From: Paramecium tetraurelia
Lineage: Eukaryota; Ciliophora; Oligohymenophorea; Peniculida; Parameciidae
Direction: 5' to 3'
Length of the DNA stretch: 64,000 nt
NCBI RefSeq assembly: GCF_000165425.1
Contig: NW_001799477.1
Coordinates: 124,001-188,000, forward strand
Shown here piece by piece: positions 63,099 through 64,000 of the stretch (position 1 is its first letter; each line of letters begins with the position of its first letter). The translations under genes were made by a program, and so were the position numbers. The notes under the pieces are model-generated. The model had not been told where the DNA came from, made no database searches, and was given only the letters and a program-made list of their open reading frames with translations.

Positions 63099-63248
63099 NN
63101 NNNNNNNNNNNNNNNNNNNNNNNNNNNNNNNNNNNNNNNNNNNNNNNNNNNNNNNNNNNNNNNNNNNNNNNNNNNNNNNNNNNNNNNNNNNNNNNNNNNN
63201 NNNNNNNNNNNNNNNNNNNNNNNNNNNNNNNNNNNNNNNNNNNNNNNN
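63099..63248. other. Assembly gap (150 N)
   Basis: A run of exactly 150 N joins the right arm of the inverted duplication to an unrelated sequence. The true distance and the orientation of the piece to the right depend on scaffolding. Confidence 1.
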
Positions 63249-64000
63249 ATATCAATATGGTTAATTTCATCTTGCAGTTAATGATTCATAAATGCATACA
63301 TTTCTCTTACCTCACTTACTTATTTTGTCTCGTTCGGCAACATGTATTTAAAGGCTTCTCCTTTATTAAATTACAATTCTTTGGTTGTCTTTGGAATATC
63401 AGGAGGTAATTCCCACTTTGTAGGATCTCCTTTATTATAAAGTTATTCTTTTTTTTCATTTAATTTATTCTTCAAATTCTGATATTTCTGTTGCAACTAA
63501 TTTTTGGTTTATAAATATTCATATGCAGATGATTACTTCTTTTTATGATATCTAAAGAATTCATAAAAATTTTCCTATTCATAAGACTATTAATCACTTT
63601 CACATTCTTCATCTAAAAATTAACTCCACACTACCACCCGGTAACAAACTTTGATAGTTCTTAATAAACTAATTAGATTTGCTCAATAGCTCCTTTAGAT
63701 TTGGTTTATTTAATAAAACTATCAGTTAGTTTATCCAAAGTATTAAAGTTTTCGGTAATTGCACGTTAATGTATTACTTAGATTTTCCAAATCTGTACAT
63801 AATTTATTAAAATTATTGCCAGTCTTTTTATAAATATCTTAAGAATTTTTTAAGTAATCTGACAAAGAATTCGAGTAATTCGATAATTCATTGGAAATTT
63901 CTAAAACACACGAACCATTAATCATTGTATATTCCTATGGTTTGGATGGTCCTTTCTATTTTTCAAATTGGTTAAATTTCTCTTTTAATTTAGCATCATC
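63249..64000 (-). CDS. Sorting-nexin-like protein, BAR-type helical region, partial at both ends
   Basis: From the window edge the minus strand reads DDAKLKEKFNQFEKQKGPSK, GSCVLEISNELSNYSNSLSD, NNFNKLCTDLENLSNTL, ITENFNTLDKLTDSFIKQTK, then FFRYHKKKQSSAYEYLQTKN, LQQKYQNLKNKLNEKKEQLY and GDPTKWELPPDIPKTTKELQ. Long amphipathic helices with F.YHKKK....YL..K..L..KY..L..K are the hallmark of the BAR half of PX-BAR sorting nexins, which tubulate endosomal membranes. The PX domain would lie beyond 64000 and the C-terminus in the gap. Two changes of frame (about 63760 and 63650) must be introns or base errors; I could not place a canonical intron. Assignment is by pattern only. Confidence 0.5.

Noticed and set aside
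1-64000. Reading the window with the standard code, giving only fragments of 60-210 residues
   Set aside because: Conserved proteins (coatomer gamma, MSH6, TRAP1, CFAP69) run through many TAA/TAG codons and end only at TGA, so the ciliate code applies.
1-64000. Macronuclear telomere repeats (CCCCAA/CCCAAA) marking a chromosome end
   Set aside because: No tandem tract of either repeat was seen; the subtelomeric character of 34-63 kb is inferred only from gene content.
1-64000. CRISPR arrays, operons, Shine-Dalgarno sites
   Set aside because: Nothing of the kind is present; the sequence is eukaryotic nuclear DNA.

Overview
The window is somatic (macronuclear-type) DNA of a Paramecium-like ciliate. 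It is strongly AT-rich. Long reading frames stay open only if TAA and TAG are read as glutamine and TGA is the sole stop. Genes are interrupted by tiny GT..AG introns of about 19-31 nt and packed with very short spacers. The content also fits Paramecium: a giant cysteine-rich surface antigen, a trichocyst-matrix-like protein and a ciliary CFAP69 homologue.

Layout. Bases 1-34,000 are a dense gene-rich segment: a partial unknown gene (-), a two-helix membrane protein (+), coatomer gamma (+), a LUC7-like U1 snRNP factor (-), a beta-propeller-like protein (-), an intronless 3,870-codon surface antigen (-), a trichocyst-matrix-like protein (+), a single-domain RPA1-like protein (-), an unknown propeller-like protein (+), mitochondrial HSP90/TRAP1 (+), MSH6 (-), CFAP69 (+) and two very small genes (-). 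Spliced lengths of most of these come out as exact multiples of three, which supports the intron calls. Three (LUC7, TRAP1, CFAP69) are off by one or two bases at a short repeat or homopolymer.

Bases 34,000-37,080 are decayed: a broken plus-strand ORF, a minus-strand pseudogene and a pseudogene of the small surface-antigen family. Bases 37,083-39,339 hold an intact secreted protein built of repeated WGIR-type domains. Bases 40,322-50,606 (-) hold a very large receptor-like gene: furin-like cysteine repeats, a beta-rich REJ/PKD-like section and a multi-pass membrane end, with two in-frame TGAs in its last part.

The 5' third of that gene and its upstream flank (47,583-50,880) recur as an inverted copy at 59,806-63,098, ending in a 150-N gap. 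The 8.9-kb spacer carries another surface-antigen pseudogene, retroelement-like debris and one intact small gene. That gene encodes a Gln-rich protein with a Gly/Ala-rich tail resembling the ISG12/IFI6-16 family. After the gap a sorting-nexin-like gene (-) runs off the window. Together, 34-63 kb looks like a rearranged, antigen/receptor-rich region of subtelomeric type, next to an ordinary housekeeping segment.

The genes are independent single-gene units, not operons. Functional themes are vesicle traffic, splicing, DNA replication and repair, cilia and exocytosis, and surface proteins.
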